From contig JAYMTA010001228.1 in the NCBI GenBank assembly GCA_036897625.1, positions 1 through 21,064 on the forward strand: a stretch of DNA of 21,064 nt, given 5' to 3'. Of the stretch, positions 6,858 through 17,890 are shown piece by piece; position 1 is the stretch's first letter; every line of letters starts with the position of its first letter. The stretch comes from Pelargonium cotyledonis (taxonomy: Eukaryota > Streptophyta > Magnoliopsida > Geraniales > Geraniaceae). A program made the position numbers and the translations under genes. The notes under the pieces are model-generated. The model ran no database searches. It worked only from the letters and a program-made list of their open reading frames with translations, and had not been told where the DNA came from.

Positions 6858-9706
6858 TCACGCTTGAAGCACCTGACAATGCACAATGTGACTCTTCAAA
6901 CCACTTCGACCTGCAATACTCGACCAAATATTAGAAACCAGAGTCCTGAAGTGACCTTTACCGGCAATATTTTCCCAAAGGTGAGGGTTGCTCTCCACAA
7001 ATTTATCAGGGCTTGAGACATCTACTATGCTGATGCTCATGTTGTTACGGATAATGCAGAGCTTCCCGTTAAGGGGAACAAGGGCAGCAGCCTCCAGAGC
7101 ACGAGAGCTTCCCAGATGAAGTCTGCTGTCTATAAATTTGGTCCATGAATCTGTGGCTCCATCATAAACCCTAAGCTTACATCCATCTCGGCAATCCAAA
7201 GCATAGAGCTGTCCATTTAAAGAGATGCTAGGATTACGCCAACCATCTACCATTCCATCACTGATTGAGGACCAGGTATTAGTTTCAGGGGTATAGGCTT
7301 CACTCATGACCTCCCGGTGCGAACCGAGTCCTTTTAGGAACCACTTCCCGTTATGAACTACCCCAATGAAGGGTACCATAGCTGTGCTCATATCTGAAAC
7401 AAAATTCCACCTATTTTTATTGGGGTCGTAGACTTCAGCAGAACGGAGAGTCCTCTGGATTCCTTCACACTCCCCACCAGCCACATAAAGGCAGTTATTT
7501 ATCACACAAGAACCAAAAAAATGACGTTTCCGAAGCATATCTGGAGCCCTATGCCATTTATTTGTCCGCGCACTGTAGAAAATGACTCTTCTCATAGACC
7601 CCTTAAGAGGATCCCTTCCACCAAACAAGTACAGGTGGCAACCGCTGAGGACTGCACAGCCAAAACCCACAGCTTCAGAATATTCTCCAGGAACGGGTGG
7701 AAGCGGCTGCCACAACTGATAGGTGGGATCAAAAGCATGCCATGAAATCCTTCCATCACGGTCTCTTTTGACGACATAAACCCACTCTTCTGCCATTCCA
7801 AGACTTTTTCTCAAAGAATAAAAGAAGTTTCCTACTAGAAGGCGGTACCATCTCTTGCACACTAAACGGAGCTTCCTATGTTCAACACGAGGAACTCGAA
7901 TCAGACAAGCAATAGCAAGATCATCAGGAAGGCCTGGCAGGAGAGGTGGCTGGAATCTGGTCCTTTCCCTGCGTGAGTTCTTGCTCCTGTGTGCATTTGG
8001 ATTGATATCAGGCTGGATGCAAATTTTTGATCCAGGGACAAATTTCCGTGCCCCAGCAACTGTCTTTAAGCCTGAATCGACTTTACAATAACATGATACA
8101 GAATCGACCTGCGCAGTTATACATATTAGAATACAGGAGTGATCAAATATTACACATCAAGATGTAAAGGTCATGAAACCACAAATGCGAAGCTGGTGAC
8201 CATGCCAAATGCTCTGCAGTCATGAATATAAACATTTCAAGGTTATGATCACCTCTCGACTTTACAAGTGCTCACAAGAAATAGCAGGATTACAGTCATT
8301 AAGAATTACTAACTATTTGCATACTGTATTTCTTGAGCTCTAGCCGCATTACGAAAAAATATGGCACATTTGATACTGCAACATGTTTAAAGAGAAGCAT
8401 ACATCTAAGCAGATATATCAACTGAAAATAAAAGACTTCATTTTTCTATCCTTCCCAAGTTTGATAAGTAAAGATAAAACATAAGGTAATGCAACCAGCG
8501 AGTTGATATCAAGAAAAGGAACAGATTGAATGCTAACTTTTGTAGTTGACCTACATTTTCTATCTTCCATTCTAACAGCTCTGTAAAACCAAGCTACTGT
8601 GGTTATTCTCATTTCACCCCTTGAGAAACTTCTTCTGGCTATGAGCTTGAAAAATGACCTTCAACTTAACACTAGGGTTCTCCTATTGTGCTTAACAATG
8701 TCCACTTTAGGCGTATGAAATATATCAGCAACAGTCATGATGAAGTTAAACAGCAAGCTAGCATTTTCAAATCAAATTACTCGGCCCGATGAAGTTATCT
8801 CCATCTGAGTTTCGTGACCAGAATCTAACATGAGATAAATCACAATTGGTAAAGAAAAAATAAAAACCATGAGCTCACGAGGTTGGTGTTATTAGATATT
8901 CCAAATGATTAATACACAAATCTAAATCTAATGACTGAAGTAAAGATCCAAGACCTTTTCTTATTTATTTAGTCCGAAAACCTCCGGTATCTTACTGCAG
9001 ATCCAGAATACACAACTTTTGAAAAGGATATAAGAAAAGTTGCATTTGAGTTTTGGGGCACCAAATCAACAAATGCTAATATAGATTCTACTTCCCAGCC
9101 CAGCACAGACTCTTGATTCCATGTTCACCAAAGTGAACCGAAAGGGAAAATGCTAGTTGCATTGATCAAATTACATCCTGTATTAGAAACTGTTCACAAT
9201 TCAACACAGCAATACCCCAACATTCCAACTTCAACCTAAGAGTGACACACCAGTAAAATTTCTTCAAAGCAGGAAAACCCATAGCACCAATTAAAAAAAA
9301 AAAAACAATAATTTAAGAAGAAAAAAACTAACAGATCTAAAAAATCACAATTTCATTATCAGCCAACAACAAACATTCATCACAAGCTAAATCCTCAAAT
9401 CCCAAATGAGAAATCGTAGCTCAAATGTATGAGAAAACGGTAACAAAATGCGTGTTCATTAGAAAGAAATGCATATCCACAAAAAGACACAAACTTGGAA
9501 GAAATAAAGAGCAAACAACTCTCAAACACAAATGCCCACCACAATTTCTCCAAAAATACCATCTGGGTATCCCGAAAATATGGTGAATTTGCAGGAAAAA
9601 TGACAAAATTCAATGAAAAGAAAGAGTGCAGATTAAGTGGGCTTACCAGTGGAGCTTGAACTCGAAAGCCCCTATGAGCATTCGAAGATTGGCGTTCATG
9701 GTCCAT
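6858..9706 (-). CDS. SAGL1: F-box/kelch-repeat protein, At1g55270/SAGL1 orthologue (2 coding exons)
   Basis: Coding exons are 9706-9647 (20 codons) and 8108-6858, giving 436 residues, close to the roughly 434 of the Arabidopsis protein. The donor CTG|GTAAGC follows 9647 and the acceptor GCGCAG|GTC ends at 8109, joining in phase 0 to continue with VDSVSCYCK. Residues 30-60 hold the conserved GLKTVAGARKFVPGSK and IQPDINPNAHR block. The F-box (LLPGLPDDLAIACLIRVPR through LVCKRWYRLL) spans about 76-118. Kelch repeats follow from about 165 (LYLFGG, LYVAGGECEGIQRTLRSAEV, NKNRW, LKGLGSHREVMSEAY), and the protein ends SHIVHCQVLQA. As known for the family, the F-box docks on SKP1 in an SCF ubiquitin ligase while the kelch propeller binds the target. 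Arabidopsis SAGL1 has been linked to turnover of phenylpropanoid and wax-synthesis enzymes; the same targets here are inferred. Confidence 0.92.
8109..9646 (-). other. SAGL1: Intron 1 of the F-box/kelch gene
   Basis: A 1,538-bp AT-rich phase-0 intron with a GTAAG donor and a CAG acceptor preceded by a T-rich stretch on the minus strand. It holds an A-rich run near 9292-9304 and no recognisable gene, so I treat its short open frames as chance. Confidence 0.8.
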
Positions 9707-10040
9707 CTCAGAACCACAATTTCATAGATAAATTAGGAGCCAAAACCCAGAACAGAAATCAAGAAAGGAAGCTCGAGAGACCCCAGATCAAGAACTGCTC
9801 AAAAACCCAATTTCAAATCCCAGGAATCTGATCCAGCAACAGTGAAAAAGAGAAATTAAAAGAGGAGAAAGAGGAAGAAAGGTTTGTCTTTTACCTGTGC
9901 AAATGCGAACAAAGAAAGCTCTTTGCAACAATACAAGTTAAGAAGTAGAGCAAATCGAATGGACGCTTCTGTTTCTCTCTTCTCTTTCTCTCTTGTGTTG
10001 TGTATGTGGCTGAAGAGTACAGATGGTCCCATTGACTTCA
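9707..10040 (-). promoter_or_regulatory. 5' leader and GA-rich promoter-proximal region of the F-box/kelch gene
   Basis: On the minus strand this is purine-rich (GA runs complementary to 9967-9996 and 9845-9882), typical of plant 5' leaders. A strong donor-like CACAG|GTAAAAG lies at about 9890-9900, with acceptor-like GATCAG and GAGCAG sites 60-100 bp downstream. A short leader intron is therefore possible, but the sequence alone does not prove it. Confidence 0.4.
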
Positions 10041-10440
10041 CCAACTTCTCATATTTGTTAGTCAGATTTAATTAAGATTTAATGCATGTTTTGGAGTTTA
10101 ATCTAATTTATTAATTTGTGTGTGTGAGGAATTTAATTATAGATGTCAAATTTCAACTCTTGGTTGCTATGGTGGAACTACAAGACAATGTCAATGGGGT
10201 CCTCTGTTCATCAATGTTTACCCATTCTTTGGTCAACACCCATTTTTAAGGGTAACTGAAAGGCAGAGGGTACCTGCTGCTTCTCTTCAGTGTCACCCTT
10301 TGCTCAACCTTCATTTTCATCTCTAGGGGAATACCCGCAACCCGCAAACACCCGCTTTAAATAAAAGGGAGAAAAGAAAACGGGTATGGAGACGAAAATG
10401 CTCCCTACTGTGAATACTCGAAACATGTACGAATTTTCTA
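10041..10440. other. Region between the F-box/kelch promoter and the LINE
   Basis: Upstream sequence of the kelch gene up to the LINE insertion point. A 68-codon open frame at 10120-10326 on + has no family resemblance. No element ends are visible. Confidence 0.35.
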
Positions 10441-10444
10441 AAAA

Positions 10445-10456
10445 GTAAAGATATAT
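10445..10456. repeat. LINE target-site duplication, left copy
   Basis: GTAAAGATATAT is identical to 17675-17686. Extending four bases leftward gives one mismatch in 16. It directly adjoins the poly(T) run that marks the LINE 3' end. Confidence 0.85.
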
Positions 10457-10465
10457 TTTTTTTTT
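10456..10465 (-). other. LINE poly(A) tail
   Basis: A run of ten T on +, that is A10 at the minus-strand 3' end, sits between the RNase H stop region and the left target-site duplication. Its position gives the element's orientation. Confidence 0.85.
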
Positions 10466-10484
10466 GATAAGAAGATAGCATATA

Positions 10485-13400
10485 TTACCGCAAAATATAG
10501 GCCTTACAAAATCCATTTTTGCCTATTTTAGCTAAGCTGTGGGCTCCCGACACAACCCGCCGGGTAGCCCATTTACAAAAAACTAGAGGAAAACCTTCAA
10601 TTAGCGCTTTGGCCTCCTCTCCACTGGTCCAAGCTTTGACTTCTCTAAAATGGCGTTGAGAGATATCCCTGCAGACATTGATTGAGTCACATATAATATT
10701 AATCTTCTGCAAATTGAATTCTTTAGCAAAATGGAGGGCTGAGACTATAGCATTTAATTCTGCATGATATGGTGATAAAGCTGAAGAGGGCTTGCAAAGT
10801 TTAGCCAGCATAGAGCCGTTAGGACTGATCATCTCCCAACCCACATCACTGACTCTGCTGTCATATGCACCATCACAGAGGAAGATAACATCACTGGAGC
10901 TGATGTTAAGATCCTCAATTCTGTCAATTCTGTTAATAGCAGATTCACTTAGAGATACTTTTTTCCCTTGATGGATCTTGCACATAGCTTCCCACTCACT
11001 ATAGAAGCTAATCCTATCTGCCTCTATAACCGACATCCAACCCTGCTTGTTGTTATTAAAGAAACACAAGTTCCTGTCTTTCCAAATTTCAAATGCCAGA
11101 TTGCATACTCTGGCTAATAGGATCTAGGCTTCCAACTCCTTTGATTGCTGCAATGGGAGGCATGTTTATATTAATTTCCTTAGAGTCTAAGTTTCTGTTT
11201 CTCGAAGAGACAATGGTAAAGCAAATCAGATTTTGTATCTATCTGTAGACCTGAATAGAATGTGATCAATTGATTCATCTTCTTGCAAGCACTTGGGGCA
11301 AGCACCAGTAAGGCTTAGTCCCCTATGGAAGAAGTTTTGGGAGGTTGGAATGGAATTCCATATGCTTTTCCATATAAAGACTTTTAGTTTTTCTGGTATG
11401 AGGGCCCTCCAATATTTTTTCCAGTTGAGGTCCAACGATGGATGGTTATTAGTCATAAGGGTTGAGGTTAGGTGAGCATATCCACTCTTAATCGAGTATT
11501 CTTCATTCTTCTCTTTCATCCAACAAATACTAACTTTGTTGTCCCCCCATTGGGGTAATTTGATTTTAAGAATCTGTTCTACATCTTGATGAGAAAAGGC
11601 GTTACTGATCTTCTAGTGGTTCCACGTTCTCCCCTGATGGTCAATGATTTCACTAACCTTTGCCTCTTCCTCTAGGGGACAAGAACTTCCTCTATTTAAG
11701 ACATCATTTCTAATCCACACATCCTCAAAGATTTTGATATTCTCCCCATTTTCCACCTTCCATTGGCATTTTTTTAGTAAGAGGTTTCTTCCCTTACACA
11801 GACTCCTCCAAATCTAGGATAAGTTAGAGGATCTATTGTTTTTCCAAATATTTCCTCCCCTACAATATTTGGCAGCCAATGTCTTGTAAAGTAGGCTTTG
11901 AGGGTTCTTAGAGATTTTCCAGAACTGGCTGGCGAGCATACTGATATTGAACATTTCCATGTCCTATAGACCAACTCCCCCTTCCCTTTTGACAGACTTA
12001 ACATTTTCCTAGATATCCAGTGTATTCCTCTTTGTAAGTTTGTTTCGCCCCACCAGAATCTAGTCATGGCTGTTGTTCACCACTTTGTCATATATTTAGG
12101 GAGCTTGTATAGATTCATAAGATAAAGGGGGAGAGCTGATAGGGTTGACTTGATCAAAACTAGACGACCAGCTTGGTTAAGAAGATCGAGTTTCCAGGAA
12201 GCTAGAGCTTTTTCTATTTTCTCTTTGAGATATAGAAATAGTTCTTTTTTGGTCACAGATCCAAGGAAGGGAACACCCATATACTTACTTGGGCCATAAG
12301 GAGGATTTCTCTAAATATTTTTGCAAACCTTCTGGGAGTGTTAAGGCTAAAATTTCATTCTGATTTTGGGAGATTCATGCACTGCCCTGATGCCATCTCA
12401 TAGCCTTTGAGATTTCCTTTTAGAGTATCTACTGCAGCTAGGGAGGGTTTGAAGAAGATGAACAGATCATCTGCAAATAGAATGTGATTAATACTCGACC
12501 CTCCTCTGTCAGCTTAAATGCCTTGGATATTTTTCATCCTTGCATCTTCTTCAAAACATCTCGATAGGGGTTCCGCGCACAGAAGGAAAAGATAAGGGGA
12601 GAGAGGGTCTCCTTGTCTAAGACCTTTTTTAGGGTGAAACCACTCTGTCCTTTCACCATTCACCTGAATGCTATAGGAGACAGAGGAGATGCACTGATCA
12701 ATTAGGTCAATCCATTTCTTAGGGAAGCCTTGGGCCTTGATAATTTCCAGCAAATAATCCCATTGGACTCTATCATATGCTTTGCTAACATCCATTTTCA
12801 AGGCTGCCTTGAAGGATTTGCCTTTAGAGTCTCTCTTGATGTTGTGTAGCAACTCATTTGCAATAATTATATTGTCTTGAATACGGCTTCTCGGGACAAA
12901 CCCATTTTGAAGGGGAGAGATAAGACTTCCTATAACTCCTTTTAGCCTCCCCACCATGGTTTTTGAGATAATTTTATACAGAACGTTGCAAAGGCTGATT
13001 GGTCTAAAGTTCTAGGGGGGATTTTGAGGCTTTTGATTTAGGGATTATGACGATTAAGGTTTTATTAATGGCTGAGATAGATGCTCATTCATTTAGGATA
13101 CTTAGAGCTGCTGCTGTAACTTCCGGACTTACCGTCTCCCAGAACTATTGAAAGAAGGCTGCAGAGAAACCATTTGGCCCCGGTGTCTTATTCCTGCCCA
13201 TTTCAAAGGCTGCTTTCTTGATCTCATCAACAGTGAAGGGAAGCAAAAGGGAATGGATTTGATTTTGGTTGAGTTTCCTTGAGCTAATAGAAGAGAACTT
13301 GTGGATCTTCTTATTTCTAGCAGACGTCACCTCTAGGTTACTTGTGAAAAGGGACTTGAAATAGAAAAAGAATAATTCTTTAATGTATCTCTAATCAGTG

Positions 13401-14564
13401 GTCCAAGAGTTGTCCGGTTTTTTAATAGTAGAGATTTTATTTCTCGCACATTTTTTTGTTGCCATGCCATGAAAGAATCTTGTGTTCCTGTCTCCTTGGC
13501 TAAGGAAGGAGATTTTCGTGCGTTGTCTCCACATTTCCTCCTCCATCTCCAGGACCTTATCCAACTCTTTCTGAAGACTAAGTAGATCATGAACTCCTCC
13601 ATTCTCATTCCCTTCTTCTTGTGCTTTAATTTGAGACTTTTCTATTTCCTCCATTAGGAAATTCTTCTTTGCAATATTAATAATGTTGCCAAAGGTTTGA
13701 TTTTTCCAAGTACTTAAGCTTTTCGCTGTCGATTGGAGCTTGAGGATGGTTGAGACAAAAGGGTCACCAGATTTAGGAGGAAACCAGCTTTCAGAGATCA
13801 CCTTGTGACAAGAGGGATGACAGGTCCACATGTTCTCAAATGTGAAGAATTTTTTTGTTTTAATTTTTGGCCACAGGTTCAAGATCAGAGGAGCATGATG
13901 TGAAAAAAAATAAGTCCTGATATCAGTTTAGCATTAGGGAAGAGGGAGAACCAATCTAGATTACCAAAACTCCTATCTAGAACTTCAAAGACTTCTTCTC
14001 CTTTTGATATTTTATTGAACCAAGAATATCTAGGGCCATCTCTCCTCAGGTCCATCATGCCATTTTCGTTAATTTGGTTTTTGAGGTTGTAGGCACCTTG
14101 TAATATTAGGGCTCTCTTCCCAGTCTTATCTCCTCTTCGAAACATTTGGTTGAAATCGCCAATAAAACAGGTGGGGTCTTGGTTAGCTTGGAGGGAAGAG
14201 TGAATATTTCTCCACACCTCCTCTCTTTGACTTAGAGTCGGGTGACCATAAACCCCTCCTAATCACCAGGTAGTTCCTTAGCATCAGTAAACTTGATAAG
14301 GATTAGATGGTTCGAGGCCGAAATAAGAGAAGCTGAAATATTTGTTCTTACCCCCATCCATAATCCACCACTAGCTCCTTGACTATCTACCCCTCATTGC
14401 TCCACAAACCCTAAGCTAGAAAATTTGATTGAGATTTCTTTGTAGCTCAATTTGGTCTCACATAAGAAAACTATATCAAGGCTGTACTTCTTCACTAGGT
14501 CTTTAAAGTAACGAACATGCAGAGGCAGACCAAGTCCTCTGCAGTTCCAACTTAATACAATCAT
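10485..14564 (-). pseudogene. LINE ORF2: endonuclease, reverse transcriptase, zf-RVT, RNase H (broken)
   Basis: About 1,360 codons from ATG 14564, the usual size for plant L1 ORF2. The APE-type endonuclease (14564 to about 13860) shows SWNCRGLG, CETK, GASGGLW, GVYGHP and GDFNQM; its SDH motif reads SHH. Reverse transcriptase (about 13330-12300) has KTPGPNGF, motif A KMDVSKAYDRVQWDYL, motif B GLRQGDPLSPYLFLL and motif C FADD at 12466-12477. The thumb/connection follows (MGVPFLGSVTKKELF, LLNQAGRLVLIKSTLSALP, TRFWWG). zf-RVT (11519-11226) has CPKC and DHILF but its last Cys is Ser. RNase H (about 10960-10485) keeps DGAY, AELNAI, CDS and AHSLAK. Breaks include stops at 14394-14396, 12514-12516 and 12077-12079, and frameshifts near 14255, at the A8 run 13903-13910, and between several later blocks. 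Confidence 0.9.
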
Positions 14565-14622
14565 TGCGACCTGGTGGGCTGTTGAGGGACAACCACACCT
14601 GAACCCACTAATGAATTAGTGT

Positions 14623-17179
14623 TTAACTGGCTATTTCATTCGCAAATTCACAGGAATTATAAAGAATTTTGGTCCTAATAGCCTCAACTTCATATTTATC
14701 ACCATATTTAAGGAAATCATGCTCAATATTTAAATCATAAGTGTAGAATGGTACCTTGCCATCATCCTGTGGGTTGTCCATTTCCTTTCTACGTTTGCTT
14801 CTGTCATAGCCTTCTGGCTCTGATCTTGCCCTCTTCCGTTTTCCATTGAAGACTTGGTCAGTTGGGGTTTCCCAACAGGTCCAAGTTGAGAGGGATGGAG
14901 TCGATTCAGCTCTGTAGGATGCCTTCTTGAAGACTTCCCATCTGATTTTACTCTGGAGATATTCATTGAACTCATCTATTTGGTCTTGAACCGAGCCCTC
15001 CATACAATTCCTCTCATGAACAAAAGTTTCTTCCGCTTCCAGCCCCTATCCACTTAGACCGATGTCCAGAATGAATCTTCAGACCTTCCCCAACTGCACT
15101 ATTGAGATCAGCATCAGAATTGTGCCATATCTGGCTGAGATTGATGGACTTGAGACCCGAAAATGAGGCCTTGGAGGAGCCTTCAATAAGACCAGAAGGC
15201 AGTTCTAGAACGACCAGCGAACTATTAAAAGGAGAGTCCGATTCAAAAGAGCTGCTGTCGGAGGAGAGGAGAATGATTGGATCCTTCCATTGATTTATTT
15301 TTCTCTGATCTTCATTCTTCTATAATCTAGCTTCCAAATGCTCATCCCATCCGGGTCCTCTTTGATCACCCTCAAGGCAAAGGAGACCATTTTGATCTTC
15401 TATGATGGTAGAAATTCTGGGAGAAGGCGAAGGAAAGACTGAGATATCGAAGGCAACACCAAGCCTAGACGAGGGCGAGCTGGAGTTGGGAAAGTTGGAC
15501 ATTACGCGATCTGGCCTCCAAGATGAATGAAAATCAGTTTCTAGCTTTCACTGAAACACAAAGAAAGAGGGCCCTGAGGAGAGCTAGAATGAAATTGGGC
15601 TGATGAGGCGCAAAGAGTTCAATATCAACATTATTGGGCATAGGGTTAAGGCCCAAGATAAGATCTGGAGGGAGCTGGAGACCCAAAGAGGGAAGGTCCA
15701 GTGGGAGAGTTGCGGGCCCAAATAAAGTATCTTCATTTCTTTGATGGGATGAGGGACAAGGGATAGGGAAAGCCTCCCTAGCTACATCTAGGGGCCCATA
15801 ATTGCTTTGGGGATCACCACATGATCCACCAGATGAAATGATGGCTAGAGCCATCTGTCCTTCTCCTGATCCTGCATGGCAGCCACTTGGCAGCAAGAGG
15901 TTGACGTCTAAAGGAGTCTCACAGTCGACTTTTGCTCTATTAGATGATTGGCCCTCACACACATTCGAACATTCTTCGATCACTATTCCGGCGGCTTTAG
16001 AGTGGGGGTGGAAAGGAGAGAGACTGGGCCTGCAATCTTGTTCGAGTATCAAGTTGTCCTTTGGGCCCAGAATTACTTCTTCCATAATAACTTCCTTCTC
16101 AAAGCACCTTTGAAGTGGACTCTTGGGTCCATCTGATTTGGATCTTCAACCCGAACCAAGCTCGACTCCCCAAGGAAATGGACAGAGTGGGATTGGCCCG
16201 ACCCGGATGATATTTCTGGGACACCTAGTCGAAGATCAAGGCTGTGACCCACTTCAGATCCTGAACCCTGGCCTGTAATGAGGTTGATGTCGCTGGACTC
16301 CAACACCGATGAGCTTTCATGGGAGTTGGAGGGCATATGGAAGCTGAAGACGCCTCCTTCACTAGACGGAACAAAAATTGTAGTATTTCTGAACCTCTTA
16401 GTGTTTGGAAAAGTACGAAGTTCCGATGAGAACATTCTGGTCGAGGGTTCGAAAATAATACTTCAGTGAATGTCTTGGGAGATTGCATAGCTCATTCTCT
16501 TGGCGAGCTTAGCCTCAGCTGCGTGAATAGGAACTCTGCATGCTGCCATCAAGTGACCAACCAGCCCATATTTGAGGCATACCTTGAAGATACGCTCGTA
16601 GCGGAACTGGATCCAAATGCGGCCTCCATTGTCCATTTTGAGATAACAGCCGAGAATGAGGGGTTCATCAAAGTTTATCCACACCTTGACTCGCTGGAAA
16701 AGCCATCGGCCGTCTCTGTCATTTGAACGGTCAACGTCCAAGAGAGGTCCCACTAGTCCTCCCACGCATACTGCAAAGTCTAGATGGGCAAACGCAAATG
16801 GAATACCGTGAAGTTGGATCCAGATTTAGGACATGGGGGACCCAATGAATCTTGGAGAAGCGTAGAGGTTGAGGATTCCAACCACAAGTACTGCTCCAGC
16901 TACGTTCCATGGCCCACCATTGAGCACCGTTGAAGTATCACGAGGGTTAGAGAACAATATCAAATACTTCCTTTCTTCTATATTATGGACCTCAAAGGGT
17001 CCAGACAGAACCCAAAGTCCATGCAGGAGAGGGCTGAGAAGGGAAGAAGAAAACCTTCTCTTATCAACGAGAATTGCAATGAGGAAGCACTAGAGATTGG
17101 TTGAATTGCAGCTAGAAATTGTTGGAGGACACGATATCTCCAGGCTATGTTTTCCTAAAAAGAGGGTTGAAGGGTCCAT
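14623..17179 (-). pseudogene. LINE ORF1: DUF4283 and CCHC knuckle gag-like protein (broken)
   Basis: The frame opens at ATG 17179. Its early part reads as DUF4283: CFLIAILVDKRRFSSSLL, LWVLSGPFEVHNIEERKYLI, LNGGPWNVAGAVLVV, IWIQLHGIPFAFAHLDFAVC. A retroviral-type knuckle follows in RYERIFKVCLKYGLVGHLMA, where the second Cys of CX2CX4HX4C is Tyr (TAT at 16568-16570). The long tail is polar and Ser/Pro-rich, ending with a basic nuclear-localisation-like GKRKRARSEPEGYDRSKRRK near 14840-14780. In-frame stops are TAG 17092-17090, TAA 16828-16826 and TGA 16465-16463, with a frameshift near 16085-16095 and further breaks between 15534 and 15003. ORF1 products of plant LINEs bind the element's RNA to form the retrotransposition particle. 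The exact end is uncertain: 14623 assumes the tail blocks belong together. Confidence 0.8.
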
Positions 17180-17674
17180 TGTAACAACAAAATATAGAAG
17201 GAGGGAGGCAAATGAGTGAAAGTGTAAGACTTGGGTGAGGAATATAATGATGCTGGGATGGTGCAGAGAGGGTAGAAGAAGATAAGAAAAACAGAGCTAA
17301 CTGGAGAAGGGAAGGGAAGTGATGATTAGGGTTTTGTAAATTGGAAATTAATTGATTGAAAAGCTAAATCAGGCAACTCAACGGTTGCCCTATCAGAAAA
17401 GCCTCCTTGAGTGGTGGGAAATCAGCCTACACTAGGGATTAATTGGATATGACATCTAACCTACAACATTAAGGGGTTAGAGATGATTGTTCACGAGAAG
17501 GAGATAGAGCTTGAAACGACGGTGAGGAGGGTTGAGGTGACATTGAGGAGTGAGGGTGGCTAGATATTGTTACATGCAAGAGACATTCACTACTGTAGAT
17601 GGAAAAAACTCTCAAGCTAGAGAGAGAGCTCATTTCGGAGATTTTTTTTCCACTCGGCCTTGTTTTATGAAAAT
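17180..17674 (-). other. LINE 5' UTR
   Basis: About 495 bp of non-coding sequence between the duplication and the ORF1 start. On + its end nearest the duplication carries CTAGAGAGAGAGCTC at 17618-17632. Plant L1 elements use internal promoters here, but no specific motif could be assigned. Confidence 0.6.
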
Positions 17675-17686
17675 GTAAAGATATAT
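17675..17686. repeat. LINE target-site duplication, right copy
   Basis: GTAAAGATATAT, identical to 10445-10456, lies immediately beyond the LINE 5' end. Confidence 0.85.
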
Positions 17687-17890
17687 ATTACCAAACTCTA
17701 AAATAGTCCTTATACTATCCGTAGAGAACTAAAACGGTTCATCTACTTTAAAATGAATGAATTTAGTTCTTGTACAATCTCAAAATGAATTGAACTAGTC
17801 ATTATGTTAGTTGATTATTAGTTGACCGTTAAATGTATTTAATAATTAAATTTAATAGTTTAAGTTTTATTTTTGAATTTAAAAAAAATA
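17687..17890. repeat. Dispersed-repeat-like AT-rich segment
   Basis: The phrases TAGTCCTTATACTAT, AACTAAAACGGTTCA, TTTAGTTCTTGTACAAT, AACTAGTCATTATGTTAG and GTTGACCGTTAAATG follow a pattern I associate with widespread non-autonomous repeats in eudicot genomes. No terminal inverted repeat or target duplication could be placed, so the class is open. The LINE target site lies at its left edge. Confidence 0.35.

Larger units (their letters stand above)
10457..17674 (-). mobile_element. L1-type LINE (non-LTR retrotransposon), near full length, defective
   Basis: About 7.2 kb on the minus strand. The order is 5' UTR (17674-17180), ORF1 (17179-14623), a 58-bp spacer, ORF2 (14564-10485), an 18-bp 3' trailer and a poly(A) tail seen as T10 at 10456-10465. 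A 12-bp perfect target-site duplication flanks it, as expected for target-primed reverse transcription, and the presence of both ORFs and a 5' UTR argues against 5' truncation. Both ORFs carry several stops and frameshifts, so the copy cannot encode intact proteins; a full-length relative could still mobilise its RNA in principle. It lies about 740 bp upstream of the kelch start codon, in the same orientation, with its 3' end nearest the gene. The identical duplications suggest modest age, while the many breaks suggest decay, or a copy made from an already mutated template. Confidence 0.9.

Noticed and set aside
7860-7862. Start of the kelch protein at a GTG codon
   Set aside because: The frame is open and conserved upstream (F-box and N-terminal block); this Val is residue 103 inside the F-box.
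15802-16113. Plus-strand open frames inside the LINE (also 16278-16726)
   Set aside because: They are antisense to recognisable ORF1 sequence and show no domain.
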